NCBI GenBank assembly: GCA_943736015.1
Contig: OX031068.1
Span: 25,304,296 to 25,368,295, forward strand
DNA from: Tridacna crocea
Taxonomy: Eukaryota; Mollusca; Bivalvia; Cardiida; Cardiidae
Direction of reading: 5' to 3'
DNA length: 64,000 bases
The position numbers were made by a program, and so were the translations under genes. Position 1 is the first letter of the stretch. Every line of letters starts with the position of its first letter. Shown one piece after another: positions 40,093 through 50,172 of this stretch. The notes under the pieces were generated by a model, which had not been told where the DNA came from, searched no databases, and worked only from the letters and a program-made list of their open reading frames with translations.

Positions 40093-40321
40093 TTAACTCT
40101 TTACCAAATGGCAAAATTTTGGACTAGTCCAAATTAAAAGCATTTGCAGACAACAAAATAAATGTGAATCAAAAATTGAAATTTGATTTGGAAAGGGTAG
40201 AAAACATTGTGGGAAAAGGAGAAAATGCTGGTTACCAGCATTTTCCCTTTTCACGCAATGCTTCCAAAGGCTTTTTTTCTCATGGTCGTTAAAAGTCAGG
40301 ATTGTGTGGTATAAGATTTAA
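40093..40321 (-). mobile_element. PBM-A MITE, complete
   Basis: 229 bp; right stem shortened (AGCATTTTCCCTTTTCACGC). Confidence 0.9.
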
Positions 40322-40550
40322 CACTTTACCCAAAAACCCTGGGTTTTTACAACTCCACTAAAGACGGCTTTTGTAAACATTAAGGGAAAAGGAGAAAATG
40401 CTTGTAACAAGCATTTTCTCCTTTTATCACAATGTTTTCAACCCTATCAGAGAGCTTAAGCTCTTTTGTGCCAATTTAGAATTAATTTTGTCTTCTGAAG
40501 ATGTTTTAGATTTGAAAGAGTCAAAAACTTGTTGTTTGGGAAATGGTTAA
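40318..40550 (+). mobile_element. PBM-C-like MITE
   Basis: TTAACACTTTACCCAAAAAC, GGGTTTTTACAACTC, centre GCTTGTAACAAGC (mirrored), arm 2 GAGAGCTTAAGCTCTTTTG, end TTTGGGAAATGG. Confidence 0.85.
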
Positions 40551-40609
40551 AGTATAGGAGAGTATTGTGGGGAAAACGAGAAAATTCTGGTTGCCATTGT
40601 TTTTTCATC
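40551..40609. mobile_element. PBM-A centre fragment
   Basis: GTATTGTGGGGAAAACG and CTGGTTGCCATTG only. Confidence 0.55.
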
Positions 40610-40838
40610 TTAACCCATTACCACACAATCCCTACTTTTGACGCCCCTGAGAAAGAAGCCTTTTGAAAACAATATGGGAAAAGGAGAAAATGCTGGTAAC
40701 CAGCATTTTCTCCTTTTCCCACAGTGTTTGCTATCTTTTCCAGAACAAATTCCTATTTATAAGTCACCTTTATTTTGTCGTCTGCAAATGCTTTCAATTT
40801 GGGCCAGTCTAAAATGTTCTCGTGAGGTAAAGAGTTAA
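40610..40838 (+). mobile_element. PBM-A MITE, complete
   Basis: 229 bp, TTAA on both sides; outer stem CAATATGGG/CCCACAGTG. Confidence 0.92.
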
Positions 40839-40854
40839 ATGAGGCTCATATCAT

Positions 40855-40929
40855 GAGTTATCTTTATGATGTTAAAAGTATTGTATGAAAAAGAGAAAAT
40901 GCTGGTTGTCTGCATTTCCTCGTTTCTAT
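40855..40929. mobile_element. PBM-A centre fragment
   Basis: GTATTGTATGAAAAAGAG, GCTGGTTGTCTGC. Confidence 0.5.
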
Positions 40930-41162
40930 TGATGGTTCAGTGGTTTTCGATACAAGCTTCTGTTTTCATGACACAGAAAAAGATGACTTTTTAGAACATA
41001 GGGGGAAAAGGTGAATGCTGGTAACCAGCAATTTTTTCTCTGATGAAAGTGATTTTCACCCTGTAAAAGGCAGATCACATTCTAACTGCCACATTTTTTT
41101 TGTCCTCTGAAATTGCCTTTTACATTGGTGAGTCAAAATTTTGCTGTGGGGTAAAGAGTTGA
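40930..41162 (+). mobile_element. PBM-A MITE, diverged
   Basis: TTTTCATGACACAG, GTGAATGCTGGTAACCAGC, arm 2 TTTTTTGTCCTCTGAAATTG, end GTGGGGTAAAGAGTTGA. Confidence 0.7.
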
Positions 41163-41189
41163 AAGATCTAAAGTTGTTTTAAATTATGT

Positions 41190-41349
41190 AGTGAATTTTG
41201 TGTCTGATACTGCCGCCCCCCCTAAAAAAAGGTACCAAATTAGAGCATTTATGCAGAAAATGCTGGTTACCAGCTATTTTTCCCCATATTGTTTTTCAGA
41301 TACCGTTTTCAGTGTAGTGAAAACTTGGGGTTGTGTGGTAAAGGGTTTA
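41190..41349 (-). mobile_element. PBM-A MITE, diverged
   Basis: GAAAATGCTGGTTACCAGC, arm 1 GTTTTCAGTGTAGTG, end GTTGTGTGGTAAAGGG. Contains a run of eight C (CCGCCCCCCCCT). Confidence 0.65.
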
Positions 41350-41506
41350 CAGTTGATAAAGTTGGATAATGAGGCAGAGGTTTTGGTTATGATATGCATC
41401 TTTTGCATAAATCTATAAATCCATGGCCTCAAGGGGAAAAGTCTGGGAACATGAAAACATGAAATTCACAATCCTGCAGTTTCTGGATGCTTGCTGGTGG
41501 TTTTGT

Positions 41507-41734
41507 TTAACCCTTTACTCCACAGATACTCATTTCTACACATTGCTTGTAGGAGCCTTTGGAAAACATTGTGGCAAAAGGTGAAATTGCTTGTGACAAG
41601 CAATTTCACCTTTTGTCACAATGTTTTCTATGCTATCAAAAGGTGTCATTTACACATAAGAAACGGCTTCATCTTTGCTGTCATTTAGGGTCAATTAGAG
41701 ATGCCATAAAATGCCATATGGGGTAAAGGGTTAA
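41507..41734 (+). mobile_element. PBM-B MITE, complete
   Basis: 228 bp, TTAA on both sides. CCCTTTACTCCACAGATAC, stem GTGGCAAAAGGTGAAATTGC around TTGTGACAA, right arm GGTGTCATTTACACATAAG and GCTGTCATTTAGGGTC. Confidence 0.92.
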
Positions 41735-41737
41735 TAT

Positions 41738-41930
41738 CAGAGCTCCAGATAGAGGGAGTGATTTTGATTTCAAAATTGAAAATATTAATCCTTGTCCACT
41801 AAACCCGATGTCATGGATACTCATTAGAATCGTCTCATCGAGATGATTTTAATGAGTACCCACAACATAGGGTTTGGAACAGAAATAATGGATTTAGAAT
41901 ATCAACACTCCCTCATATCTGGAGCTCTGG
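41738..41930. mobile_element. MITE G, copy 2, complete
   Basis: CAGAGCTCCAGATAGAGGG to CCCTCATATCTGGAGCTCTG; inner palindrome TACTCATTAGAATCGTCTCA / GAGATGATTTTAATGAGTA. About 190 bp; most of it folds back. Confidence 0.85.
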
Positions 41931-41945
41931 TTTATGATGGCAATT

Positions 41946-42389
41946 GAATCCTTTAGCTTCTAGACAGGGCTCGCTGACTTTCTGCAGACATTTAACTCTT
42001 TACCACACGACAAAATTTTAGACTGGTTCAAATTGAAAGTATTTGCAGACGACAAATAAAAGTGACTGAAAAATTGGAATTTGTTCTGGGAAGGGTAGAA
42101 AACACTGTGGGAAAAGGAGAAAATGCTGGTTACCAGCATTTTCTCCTTTTCCCACAGTGTTTTTAAAAGGCTTCTTTCTCAGGGGTGTCAAAAGTAGGGA
42201 TTGTGTGGTAATGGGTTAAGATAAAGATAAGACAGCTCAGAATGTGCAGAATGTGCATTCTGATCTTCGATCTACACTGTCCGATAAGGAGATACTTTTC
42301 TCCAAAAATTATTTTGAAAAAGCATTATTTGCTTTTTTTACTACTGGGTTAAAAGTTTCATTTAACTTGTTTAGCAAGATAAGGGTTAA
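41946..42389 (+). mobile_element. PBM-D MITE split by PBM-A
   Basis: Left arm ATCCTTTAGCTTCTAGACAG, GCTGACTTTCTGCAGACA (to 41991), PBM-A, then AAGATAAGACAGCTC, GCATTCTGATCTTCGATC, GTCCGATAAGGAGATAC to AAGATAAGGGTTAA. Confidence 0.8.
41992..42219 (-). mobile_element. PBM-A MITE, complete, nested in PBM-D
   Basis: 228 bp with TTAA on both sides; stem CACTGTGGGAAAAGG mirrored by TTTTCCCACAGTG. Confidence 0.92.
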
Positions 42390-42460
42390 GTCTTTACCAA
42401 AACATGAAAAGTTTAGATTTGGCCAAATTGAAAGCATTTGAGACAACAAAGTAAACTACT
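42386..42460 (-). mobile_element. PBM-A arm-2 fragment
   Basis: TTAAGTCTTTACCAAAACAT, AATTGAAAGCATTTGAGAC, then cut. Confidence 0.7.
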
Positions 42461-43214
42461 AATTTGGTCAATCTGACATAAAGTTAACTTGCTTGTTTAT
42501 TGTTGCCAAGTGAATTATTGTTCAAATACTTGATGTAATGTTTTATAGCTTGAAATTGTTATGTACATATTTGAGAAATGTTCCAAACTACTACTTTTAT
42601 GATTTACCTGTTGCTGTACAAATACACATTTTAATCACCCAGTTGTGCACAGCTTTAGGAAACACTAGCAGAAAGAGAAATTGTTTGTAGAAATCAGTCA
42701 CCCTTTTTAACACAATTCATTCACATACAGTCTCCATATTTTGAGACTCAATTCCAATTGAGATCTTATTTTGTAATGTTTTGCTCAAAGTCTGTCTGCT
42801 GCTATTTTTATGCTCCCTGTAGGGCGAGTATTACAGTGGTTGCTTCATCTGTCTGTCCGTTTATCTGCTCTTCCATCTGTCCATCTGTCTGAAGTCATTT
42901 CTCAACAATCCTTGGACCAAATATTGGATGAAATTTCATGTATGAACTCTTTAGGACATTGAGCCTATGTTGCAGTTTTGCCAGTTTATACATTTGACGC
43001 TGTGTCTTGGTAAAGGGGGTTTTCTTATTAAATTCTAATTTTTACTAATATATCCTTCAGTTTTCATAAAAATTTCACTCTCATTCTTTTTTCCCGTGAC
43101 AAACCATTTACCAATGACATTCACTTTCCTAGAAAGAGACCTGTTCAAGGAGCATAATCTGTCTATGACGACTTTGGTTTTTTTTCAGGAGATGATGTCG
43201 AATCAGGTCTGTAC
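42461..43214. other. mostly unannotated; possible degenerate tandem-type element 42815-43090
   Basis: CATCTGTCTGTCCG, CTTCCATCTGTCCATCTGTC form a short TCTG/TCCG-rich block followed by AACAATCCTTGGACCAAATA; this recalls starts of bivalve Helentron-like elements, but no end is visible. Confidence 0.35.
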
Positions 43215-43375
43215 TAAACACTCCAGTGCTAAAGCAGCCTCAAACAGGCTTTTGAAAACATTCTGGGAACAAGAGGCAACCACCACAATCTCTTTTTTTT
43301 TTCCACATTTGTTCTTTAGAAAACAAATCTTATCATGTGAAACACTTGAATTGTTTTCCACAACTGCATTCATGT
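43215..43375 (+). mobile_element. PBM-A MITE, old
   Basis: CTTTTGAAAACATTCTGGG, TCTTTTTTTTTTCCAC, AAAACAAATCTTATCATG; palindrome unpaired. Confidence 0.55.
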
Positions 43376-43379
43376 TGCC

Positions 43380-43923
43380 TTAAAGGTGGGTATTTAGAAT
43401 TTTCACATCACACCAAATTGAAAAAATATATATCATTGAAATTTATATGAAAAAGCAATACAAATCATCAATAATTAAGAATCATAAAATGACAAAAAAA
43501 ATTTTTTTTGATGGTATTCCCTTAAAAGGCTACGTAGCCTCTTAAGCTATTTTTAGACTTCGCGCCAAAAATCAATAAAGCATTGTGGGAATCAAGTGAC
43601 TGACATGTGACTAATAACGCTTAAATTCCATTACGTAACAAACATGTAATAATTATTTTCCATAATGTCTTCTTCGGACAGAAGTTGGTAACTTTGTCTG
43701 TGTTTTCCTGTATTTAAATGAGAGAATTGATGATCTAAAAATAGAATGTGTCTGCCGTCGGTGTCAACCTGGTCCGTAACAAATCTCTAATTTCTCGTGT
43801 TATTGGATGGTTTTCGACTACTGGGGTTTTATGAACGCAAATTAAAAGGCTTTGGAAGTATAAGGATGATTTTTTTGCATTTTTGTAAAATTTTCGTCCC
43901 AAAATCTGAAGGACCACCTTTAA
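43380..43923 (+). mobile_element. element F, copy 2
   Basis: 544 bp, TTAA-AGGTGGGTATTTAGA to CTGAAGGACCACCT-TTAA; same length and landmarks as 8427-8974, with point differences throughout. Confidence 0.85.
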
Positions 43924-43930
43924 AATGATT

Positions 43931-43978
43931 ATGATTAAGATATTGTTATAAGCAGTGTAAAACAGCATACAGTCAATC
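43931..43978 (+). mobile_element. SINE S2 tail fragment
   Basis: GATATTGTTATAAGCAGTG, AACAGCATACAGTCAATC. Confidence 0.5.
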
Positions 43979-43981
43979 ATT

Positions 43982-44200
43982 CTGCACTCATTTTGAATAC
44001 ATAAAGCATTGGAATCAAGTTGTATTTGCAGACAGTGTAGATCAAGATCAGACAGCACAGAATGTACAGTCTGATCTTAGATCTACACTGTCTGTGACTT
44101 TGTTTCACGTTCTGGTCTAAACAACCATGAAATGACAATGTTTTGAAAGGCTTTTCAGATTGAAAGGTCCACTTCATTAACTCCGCACTCATAAGTATTA
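43982..44200 (+). mobile_element. PBM-D MITE
   Basis: GTGTAGATCAAGATCAGAC paired with GTCTGATCTTAGATCTACAC, 20-bp arms; right arm ATTGAAAGGTCCACTTCATT. Confidence 0.75.
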
Positions 44201-44211
44201 AAAACTATGTT

Positions 44212-44452
44212 GTTATGTAAAACGATTTCTCTTTGCCAGATCTTTGCCATAGATCTGGTTAAATTGAGAGTATTTGCAGTCAACAAATCCAACATGGCAC
44301 CAATGATGGATTTTGTCTGTGATAGGGTAGAGAGCACTGTGGAAAAAAGAGAAAATCCCGGTTACCAGCATTTTCTCCTTTTTCCTACAATGTTTCCTGA
44401 AGGTTTCTTTATTAGGGTCATCCAAACATTGGATAGTTTGGTAAAGCGTTAA
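44212..44452 (-). mobile_element. PBM-A MITE, diverged
   Basis: AGAGTATTTGCAGTCAAC, ATCCCGGTTACCAGC, right end GTTTGGTAAAGCGTTAA. Confidence 0.8.
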
Positions 44453-44677
44453 CCCATTACCACACGAGAAAATTTTAGACTGGTCCAAATTGAAAGCATT
44501 TGCAGACGACAAAATAAAGGTGACTGAAAAATAGAAATTTGTTCTGGAAAGGGTAGAAAACACTGTGGGAAAAGGAGAAAATGCTGGTTACCAGCATTTT
44601 CTCCTTTTCCCACAGTGTTTTCAAAAGGCTTCTTTCTCAGGGGCGTCAAAAGTAGGGATTGAGTGGTAAAGCGTTAA
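44449..44677 (-). mobile_element. PBM-A MITE, complete
   Basis: 229 bp, in tandem with the previous copy through a shared TTAA; perfect stem with outer CACTGTGGG/CCCACAGTG. Confidence 0.93.
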
Positions 44678-44694
44678 ACCCCTTATCATAGTCC

Positions 44695-44891
44695 TTAACC
44701 CTTTACCACACAAAGCCTGAGAAGTAGGATTTTTGAAAACATTGTTGGAAAAGGAAAAATTGCTGGTAACCAGCATTTTCTTCTTTTCCTATAATATTTA
44801 CTAGCCTACTTGAAACAAAATCAATCACTTGTGTCATTTAAGTGTTGTCATCTGTAAGTTTTTCAAATATTGTCGTTTTGGAAACAGTTAA
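44695..44891 (+). mobile_element. PBM-A MITE, shortened arms
   Basis: 197 bp; stem AAAAATTGCTGGTAACCAGC; arm 2 lacks the GGACAAGTC block. Confidence 0.85.
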
Positions 44892-45105
44892 CATTTTATA
44901 AAACTATCCACGGGTTTTCATGCCTTCGAAAATATTGTGGGAAAAGGAGAAGATGCTGGTATCCAGCATTTTCTCCTTTTCTACAATGTTTTCTATCCTT
45001 CCCAGAACAAATCCCAACTTTTGAGTCAGATTAAATCTGCTGTCATCATGCAAAATGCTTTCAGTATGGACCAGTCTGAAATTTTGTCATTTGGTAAAGA
45101 GTGAA
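44888..45105 (+). mobile_element. PBM-A MITE
   Basis: 218 bp; shares TTAA with the copy before; right target TGAA. Centre GCTGGTATCCAGC. Confidence 0.85.
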
Positions 45106-45282
45106 GAAATTACATTCTTTATGGACATCAAGAGTGTTCATAACCAAAGGTTTATTGTGAATAGGATTGCTCAGAAATAATATAAACAACATTGTAACAG
45201 ATTGAAATGATTATCCTGTATGCCCTGACAGACGGAGTCTGTTTACTCAAGTAGAATATGTCTGGTAGTTCTTTGTGTACAG

Positions 45283-45545
45283 AGCCAGGCCAGGTAGCTT
45301 AGTGGTGTGTCCGACTTGTGACCTTGAGGTTGTGAGTTTGATACACTGTTGCAGCAAACTTTCTTTCAGGCGATTTTATGCCTCTCACCTCTGATGCATG
45401 TGAGAAAATTAGTCAGTGGCTAATAATGGAAAGAAGGTTGTGTTGGTACTGGTGTGAGAAAGCCAGGAAACATATGGGTGTGTTTTTGACCGCCATGATA
45501 CGACCTAAGCTGTTAAAATGAAAATAAACCCCTAATACAACTAAG
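45283..45545 (+). mobile_element. tRNA-derived SINE (type S1), copy 2
   Basis: A-box TAGCTTAGTGG, B-box GAGTTTGATAC, body CACCTCTGATGCATGTGAG and GGTGTGAGAAAGCCAGGAAA, tail CTGTTAAAATGAAAATAAAC. Diverged from 27200; target duplication not visible. Confidence 0.85.
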
Positions 45546-45589
45546 TGAGAGTCCAGAGTTCAAGATTCTGTCCATAAACCGTGTACTGT

Positions 45590-45824
45590 TCAACTCTTTG
45601 CCAAATAACAAAATTTTAAACTCGTCCAAATACAAAGCATTTGCAGACAACAAACTATATAATTATAAGAGTAAAAAATTAGGACTCGACTTTGCATGTA
45701 TAGAAAACATTGTGGAGAAAGGAGAAAATGCTGGTCACCAACATTTTCTACTTTCCTCTCAATGTTTTCAAATGCTATCTACCTCAACGTCTCAAAACAT
45801 GGGATTCTGTAAGTAAAGGGTTAA
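45590..45824 (-). mobile_element. PBM-A MITE
   Basis: Left target TCAA, right TTAA; centre GCTGGTCACCAAC; arm 1 altered (ACCTCAACGTCTCAAAAC). Confidence 0.82.
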
Positions 45825-46029
45825 TGCTTTGCCAACATGCTTCACTGTTTTAAAACCATGAGGAAAGGGCCTTTTGAAAACAGGATGAGAAAAGGAGGAA
45901 ATGTTGGCTAACAGGAGTGTTTCCATTTTTCTCAAGGTTTTATTCCCTTTTGCATAGAAAGCCATTAGCTCAAGGAAAGTTTTGTCCTCTGCAAACGCTT
46001 TCAATTTTTACTTAGAAAATTTTGTCTTT
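45821..46029 (+). mobile_element. PBM-A MITE, diverged
   Basis: Follows by a shared TTAA. GTTGGCTAACAGGAG centre; a stray left terminus (TTTACCAAATGACAAAAT) at the far end. Confidence 0.7.
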
Positions 46030-46120
46030 TTACCAAATGACAAAATAACTTAAAAGATTTTTACAAAAATACACAAATGTATCATTAACTTTTGCTTAGA
46101 TTACAGGATTTAACTTGGAT

Positions 46121-46282
46121 TGGAAAGCAGCCAGTGCTCAGGGAAGAATATTTTGCAAAGTACTGGTAAAAGAAACTCCAGGAACACATGGATCGCTTTG
46201 CTTTTATGGATTGAACTCAACCTCTGTAACTAAAACAATTTTGAAAATGGTAATTAACACCATACAAACAAACAAACAAGTG
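46121..46282 (+). mobile_element. SINE S2, 3' part
   Basis: GGAAAGCAGCCAGTGCTC, AGTACTGGTAAAAGAAAC, then TTAACACCATACAAAC(AAAC)2. Confidence 0.7.
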
Positions 46283-46296
46283 AATGTATGGTAAAG

Positions 46297-46521
46297 GCTA
46301 ATTACTGATTAACAAACAACAAAATTTTAGAAAATAGAAAGCATTTGCAGACAACAAAATAAAATGACTTAAAATTCGAAATTTGTTTTGTGAAGGGTAG
46401 AAAACATTGTGGGAAAAGGAGAAAATGCTGGTTACCAGCATTTTCCCCTTTTCTCACAATGTTTTCAAAAGGTTTCTTTCTTGGGAGTGTCAAAAGTAGG
46501 GATTGTGTGGTAATGGGTTAA
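46297..46521 (-). mobile_element. PBM-A MITE
   Basis: Left end eroded (GCTAATTACTGATTAAC), right TTAA; small deletion where TAGACTGGTCC is expected. Confidence 0.85.
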
Positions 46522-46800
46522 CCCTTATGCATTTTTGGTTCATATAATTGGCCTGCAACAAGGCCGAAAAGGGGCATGATCGGACATGTGCAGAAAGTGT
46601 TCTCTTGGATCAGCCTGCATGTGCAGTCTACGTAGGCTAATCTGAGATGACACTGACTGCATTTGATTTTATCCAACTGTAAATATGCAAGAAACAGAAA
46701 ATTATATAAGAATGGAAGTATAGTCTCAGTTAAGCCTGGGTGGACTGCGCAGGCTGATCTGTTGCTACACTGTACACAAATGTTCAAATACCCATTTTCT
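46518..46800 (+). mobile_element. TTAACCCTT-ended element J
   Basis: TTAACCCTTATGCATTTTTG; AGACTGCAC-free core but GGATCAGCCTGCATGTGC/ACTGCGCAGGCTGATC and GGCTAATCTGAGATGACAC, i.e. a PBM-D-like plan with different words. Right end not sharply defined. Confidence 0.55.
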
Positions 46801-46844
46801 AATGTTGCGGGCTTATAACATACTATGGTAACAAACTATAATAG

Positions 46845-47033
46845 ATCCAGTAAGTGTTGTGAGGATGCCCCTGAGGCCCAGGATTCAATCCTATCTGGAG
46901 GCACTAGTATTTTAGTAGGAGTGTCCGCTGCGGGCCAAGATACTACAGAATCATGTCCTGGTTATTCTTAAGTAATGAAAGTAAGGCCACACTTGAATAA
47001 GTGAGCTATTACTGTGATTGACTTGAAATGATG
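46845..47033 (+). mobile_element. SINE S2, head and body
   Basis: B-box-like GGATTCAATCC, GGAGTGTCCGCTGCGGG, TGTCCTGGTTATTC, GTGAGCTATTACTGTGATTG; tail replaced by the adjoining PBM-D TTAA. Confidence 0.7.
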
Positions 47034-47237
47034 TTAACCCTTAAAGAGCTGGAACCAAATTAACTTGTTTTTTGGCCAGTGTAGATCAAGATCAGACTGC
47101 ACTGAACGTGCAGTCTGATCTTGGATCTGCACTGTCCACTATTTTCTTTCATATTCTGGCCAAAAAACCTTGGTACAGTAATATTTCAGATGTTTTTCCT
47201 ATTTGAAAATGTCTCTTGTTTTAATTCAGCACTTTAA
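47034..47237 (+). mobile_element. PBM-D MITE, complete
   Basis: TTAACCCTTAAAGAGCTGG to AATTCAGCACTTTAA; core GTAGATCAAGATCAGACTGC/GCAGTCTGATCTTGGATC. Confidence 0.85.
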
Positions 47238-47463
47238 ACTGATTACCAAAGAACAAAATTTTAGGTTCATCCAAATCGAAAGCATTTGCAGACGCTAAAA
47301 GAAAAGTGGCTGAAAATATGGAATTTGTGTTGTGAAGGGTAGAAAAGATTGTGGGAAAAAGAGAAAATGCTGGTTACCAGAATTTTCTCCTTTTCCCTCA
47401 TTGTTTTCTACAGGCTTCTTTCTCAGGGTTGCCAAAAGTAGGGATTGTGTGGTAATGGGTTAA
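47234..47463 (-). mobile_element. PBM-A MITE
   Basis: 230 bp; joined to PBM-D by one TTAA. A further terminus GTGTGGTAATGGGTTGA stands alone at 47514-47530. Confidence 0.9.
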
Positions 47464-47670
47464 GGGTTAAGTGTGGCAAAATCACCATACAACTAATCAG
47501 TCTACATGTATATGTGTGGTAATGGGTTGATGAACAGGGAAGGGTAAAAAAAACACAAATAACAATGCTGTAGATAACCAGAAGCAGACAGGTGTGGCCT
47601 GAAGGTGGTTTCCCTCCAATTTCCTGGAAACATGAGGTCTTTGAGTACTTTTTCCTGAACCTTTCCTCAT

Positions 47671-47899
47671 TTAACCGATTACCAAACAATCCCTACTTTT
47701 GACGCCCCTGAGAAAGAAGCCTTTAGAAAACATTGTGGGAAAAGGAGAAAATGCTGGTAACCAGCATTTTCTCCTTTTCCCACAATGTTTTCTACCCTTC
47801 ACAAAACAAATTTCAAATTTTCAGTCACTTTTATTTTGTCATCTGCAAACGCTTTCAATTTGGACCAGTCTAAAATATTGTCGTTTGGTAATGGGTTAA
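47671..47899 (+). mobile_element. PBM-A MITE, complete
   Basis: 229 bp, perfect palindrome, TTAA on both sides; close to the 445 and 26620 copies. Confidence 0.94.
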
Positions 47900-47991
47900 T
47901 GAACTGAACTATTCCTTTCTACAAACTGGGCAATTTTCGATTCAGAAGATTGGACTATGGCAACTCCATGGCAGTTTTTGGCCAGTAAAGC

Positions 47992-48084
47992 TTAACTCAG
48001 TACCAAACGACAATATTTTAGGCTTGTCCAAATCAAAAGCATTTGCCGAATACAAAATATTTAAAGTGACTGAAAATTTACTGA
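47992..48084 (-). mobile_element. PBM-A arm-2 fragment
   Basis: TTAACTCAGTACCAAACG to AAGTGACTGAAAATTTAC. Confidence 0.75.
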
Positions 48085-48186
48085 ATTATAATAAACTATG
48101 TAAAGTATGTTTCAGCAGATAAAGGTACATATATATACATGATAAGATAATAGTTCAATATTGATGCATTTAGCCAAAATATCCCA

Positions 48187-48234
48187 GATTTAAGATCAGA
48201 CTATATTCTCTGTAGTCTGATGCTGATCTGCTCC
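48187..48234 (+). mobile_element. PBM-D core fragment
   Basis: TTTAAGATCAGACTA/TAGTCTGATGCTGATC. Confidence 0.55.
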
Positions 48235-48280
48235 TTCCACAATGTTGATTGAAGCTTTCCTCAGGATCATAAGCATGGGT
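48235..48280 (-). mobile_element. PBM-A arm-1 fragment
   Basis: TTCCACAATGTTGATTG, TTCCTCAGGATCATAAG; ends at TTAA. Confidence 0.55.
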
Positions 48281-48491
48281 TTAACCCTTTCCAAAACAAC
48301 AAACTTTTGGACTGGACCAAATTGAAAGCATTTGCAGACGACAATTCAACTCTTGCTGAAAAGCTCATTTCTGTCTATGATAGGGTAGAAAACATTGTGG
48401 GAAAAGGAGAAAAAGCTGGTTACACACAATGTTTTCAAAAGGCTACTATTCCAGACCTGTAAAAACCAGGGATTGTTTGGGAAAGGGTTAA
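48281..48491 (-). mobile_element. PBM-A/C intermediate MITE, palindrome half deleted
   Basis: C-type ends (CCCTTTCCAAAACAAC, TTTGGGAAAGGG). Stem: AAAAAGCTGGTTACACACAATG, most of the right stem missing. Confidence 0.85.
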
Positions 48492-48502
48492 ATCCATATT
48501 CA

Positions 48503-48732
48503 TTAATCCTTTACCGCACAATCCCGACTTTTTAACAGTCCTGTGAAAGAAGCCTTTTGAAAACATTGTGCGAAAAAGAGAAAATGCCGGTAATCAGCAT
48601 TTTCTTCTTCTCCCACAATGTTTTCTACCCTTCTTAAAACAAATTTCAATTCTTCGATCACTTTAGTTTTGTTGCCTGCAAATGCTGTTAATTTGGACCA
48701 GTCTAAAATTTCGCTGTTTCGTAAGGAGTCAA
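48503..48732 (+). mobile_element. PBM-A MITE
   Basis: 230 bp; TTAA left, TCAA right; centre GCCGGTAATCAGC. Confidence 0.9.
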
Positions 48733-48734
48733 TT

Positions 48735-48821
48735 CTTTTCCAAATAACTTAACCAAATTTGAAACATGTGCAAAGGACAATTTAAATGTAATTTAAATGA
48801 TTTCCACCTTTGTTGTGGTTC
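48735..48821 (-). mobile_element. PBM-A arm-2 fragment
   Basis: CTTTTCCAAATAAC, GAAACATGTGCAAAGGAC. Confidence 0.5.
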
Positions 48822-49046
48822 TTAACTCTTTACCAAATGACAAAATTTTGGACTAGTCCAAACTAAAAGCATTAGCAGACGACAAAATAAATGTGATTAA
48901 AAAATTGAAATTTTGATTTGGAAAGGGTAGAAAACATTGTGGGAAAAGGAGAAAATGCTGGTTACCATTTTCTCCTTTTCCCACAATGTTTTCAAAGGCT
49001 CTCTCTCAGGGTCATTAAAAATCGGGCCTGTGTGGTAAAGAGTTAA
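48822..49046 (-). mobile_element. PBM-A MITE
   Basis: 225 bp, TTAA on both sides; four bases missing in the centre (GCTGGTTACCATTTTC). A lone terminus GATTGAGTGGTAAATGG follows. Confidence 0.9.
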
Positions 49047-49232
49047 ATCCTGGGATTGAGTGGTAAATGGTGAAAGCCAAGACAAGTCTAGCTATAAACT
49101 TGTTCAAGTAACACTGAGAAAAAACAAGATGAAAGGAAAATTTACGATATTATTATTATGCGAAAAATTGTAAGCAGAGGAGTTTGAAATTAGCTCAAAC
49201 ATTTATTTTACATCAATTGTAGAGCAAGTTTT

Positions 49233-49469
49233 TAAATCTTAAGCAAATGACAAAAGCAGTCAAAATGAAAAGTATGCTATTAAGTTTTTTGTAGACAACA
49301 AAACAAATATGGCGTCGGATCAAAGAATTTATTTCTGAAAGGATAGAAACATTTTGGGGAAAGGAGAAAATGCTGATTACCAGCATTTTCTCCATTAATT
49401 TTCCCACAATGTTTTCATAAGGTGTCTTATGGATTGTGAAGATTTAGGGATTGTATGGTGAAGGGTAAA
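49233..49469 (-). mobile_element. PBM-A MITE, diverged
   Basis: AAATCTTAAGCAAATGAC; stem GCTGATTACCAGC; six extra bases (CATTAATT) in the right stem; end GTATGGTGAAGGG. Confidence 0.75.
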
Positions 49470-49631
49470 TCACTCATGATGGATACTCTCTGGAATCTGT
49501 AGCTCTCGGTGCTATGCCCTAAGTCTTTCAAAGGTTTATCACAAGATTCAAACTTGGAACTTTCCATATGAAAGGTCGACACTACCTAACACCAGTCATT
49601 TTACTGTAATACTTTTGAAAGGTTGTCTTCT
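49470..49631. other. possible SINE head remnant
   Basis: CAAGATTCAAACTTGGAAC has a B-box look; too little to classify. Confidence 0.3.
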
Positions 49632-49725
49632 TTAAGCCTTTACCACAGAGTCCTGTGTATTAATGATCCCTGAGGAAGAAGGCCTTTTGAAAATATTGTG
49701 GGAAAAGGAGAAAATGCTGGTAACT
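49632..49725 (+). mobile_element. PBM-A left half
   Basis: TTAAGCCTTTACCACAGAGT to AAATGCTGGTAAC, where the next copy cuts in at the centre of the palindrome. Confidence 0.85.
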
Positions 49726-49947
49726 AAATGACAAAATTTTACACTGGTCCAAATTGAAAACACTAAGTCCAGTAGACAACAAAATAAATCTAACTCAAAA
49801 ATTGAAATTTGTTTCCAGCAGGGTATACAACATTGTGGGAAAAGAAGAAAATGGTGGTTACCAGCATTTTCTCCTTTTCCCACAGTGTTTTCAAAAGACT
49901 TTTATTTCAGAGACATAAAAGCCAGGGATCATTTGGTAAAGATTTAA
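49726..49947 (-). mobile_element. PBM-A MITE lacking its first bases
   Basis: TAAATGACAAAATTTTACAC follows directly on the interrupted palindrome of the previous copy; otherwise normal to GTTTAACTC-type end. Confidence 0.85.
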
Positions 49948-50172
49948 CTCTTTACCACATAATCCCGACTTTTAACAACCCTGAAAAAGAAAGCTTTTGA
50001 AAACATTGTAGGAAAAGGAGGAAATGCTGGTAACCAGCATTTTCTCCTTTTCCCACAATGTTTTCTACCTTTCCCATATTGAATTTCAATTTTCGAGTAA
50101 CATTTATTTTGTTGTCTGGAAGTGCTTTCAATTTGGACAAGTCCAAAATTTTCTTGTTTGGTAAAGAGTTAA
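49944..50172 (+). mobile_element. PBM-A MITE, complete
   Basis: 229 bp, joined by a shared TTAA to the copy before, in opposite orientation. Confidence 0.93.
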
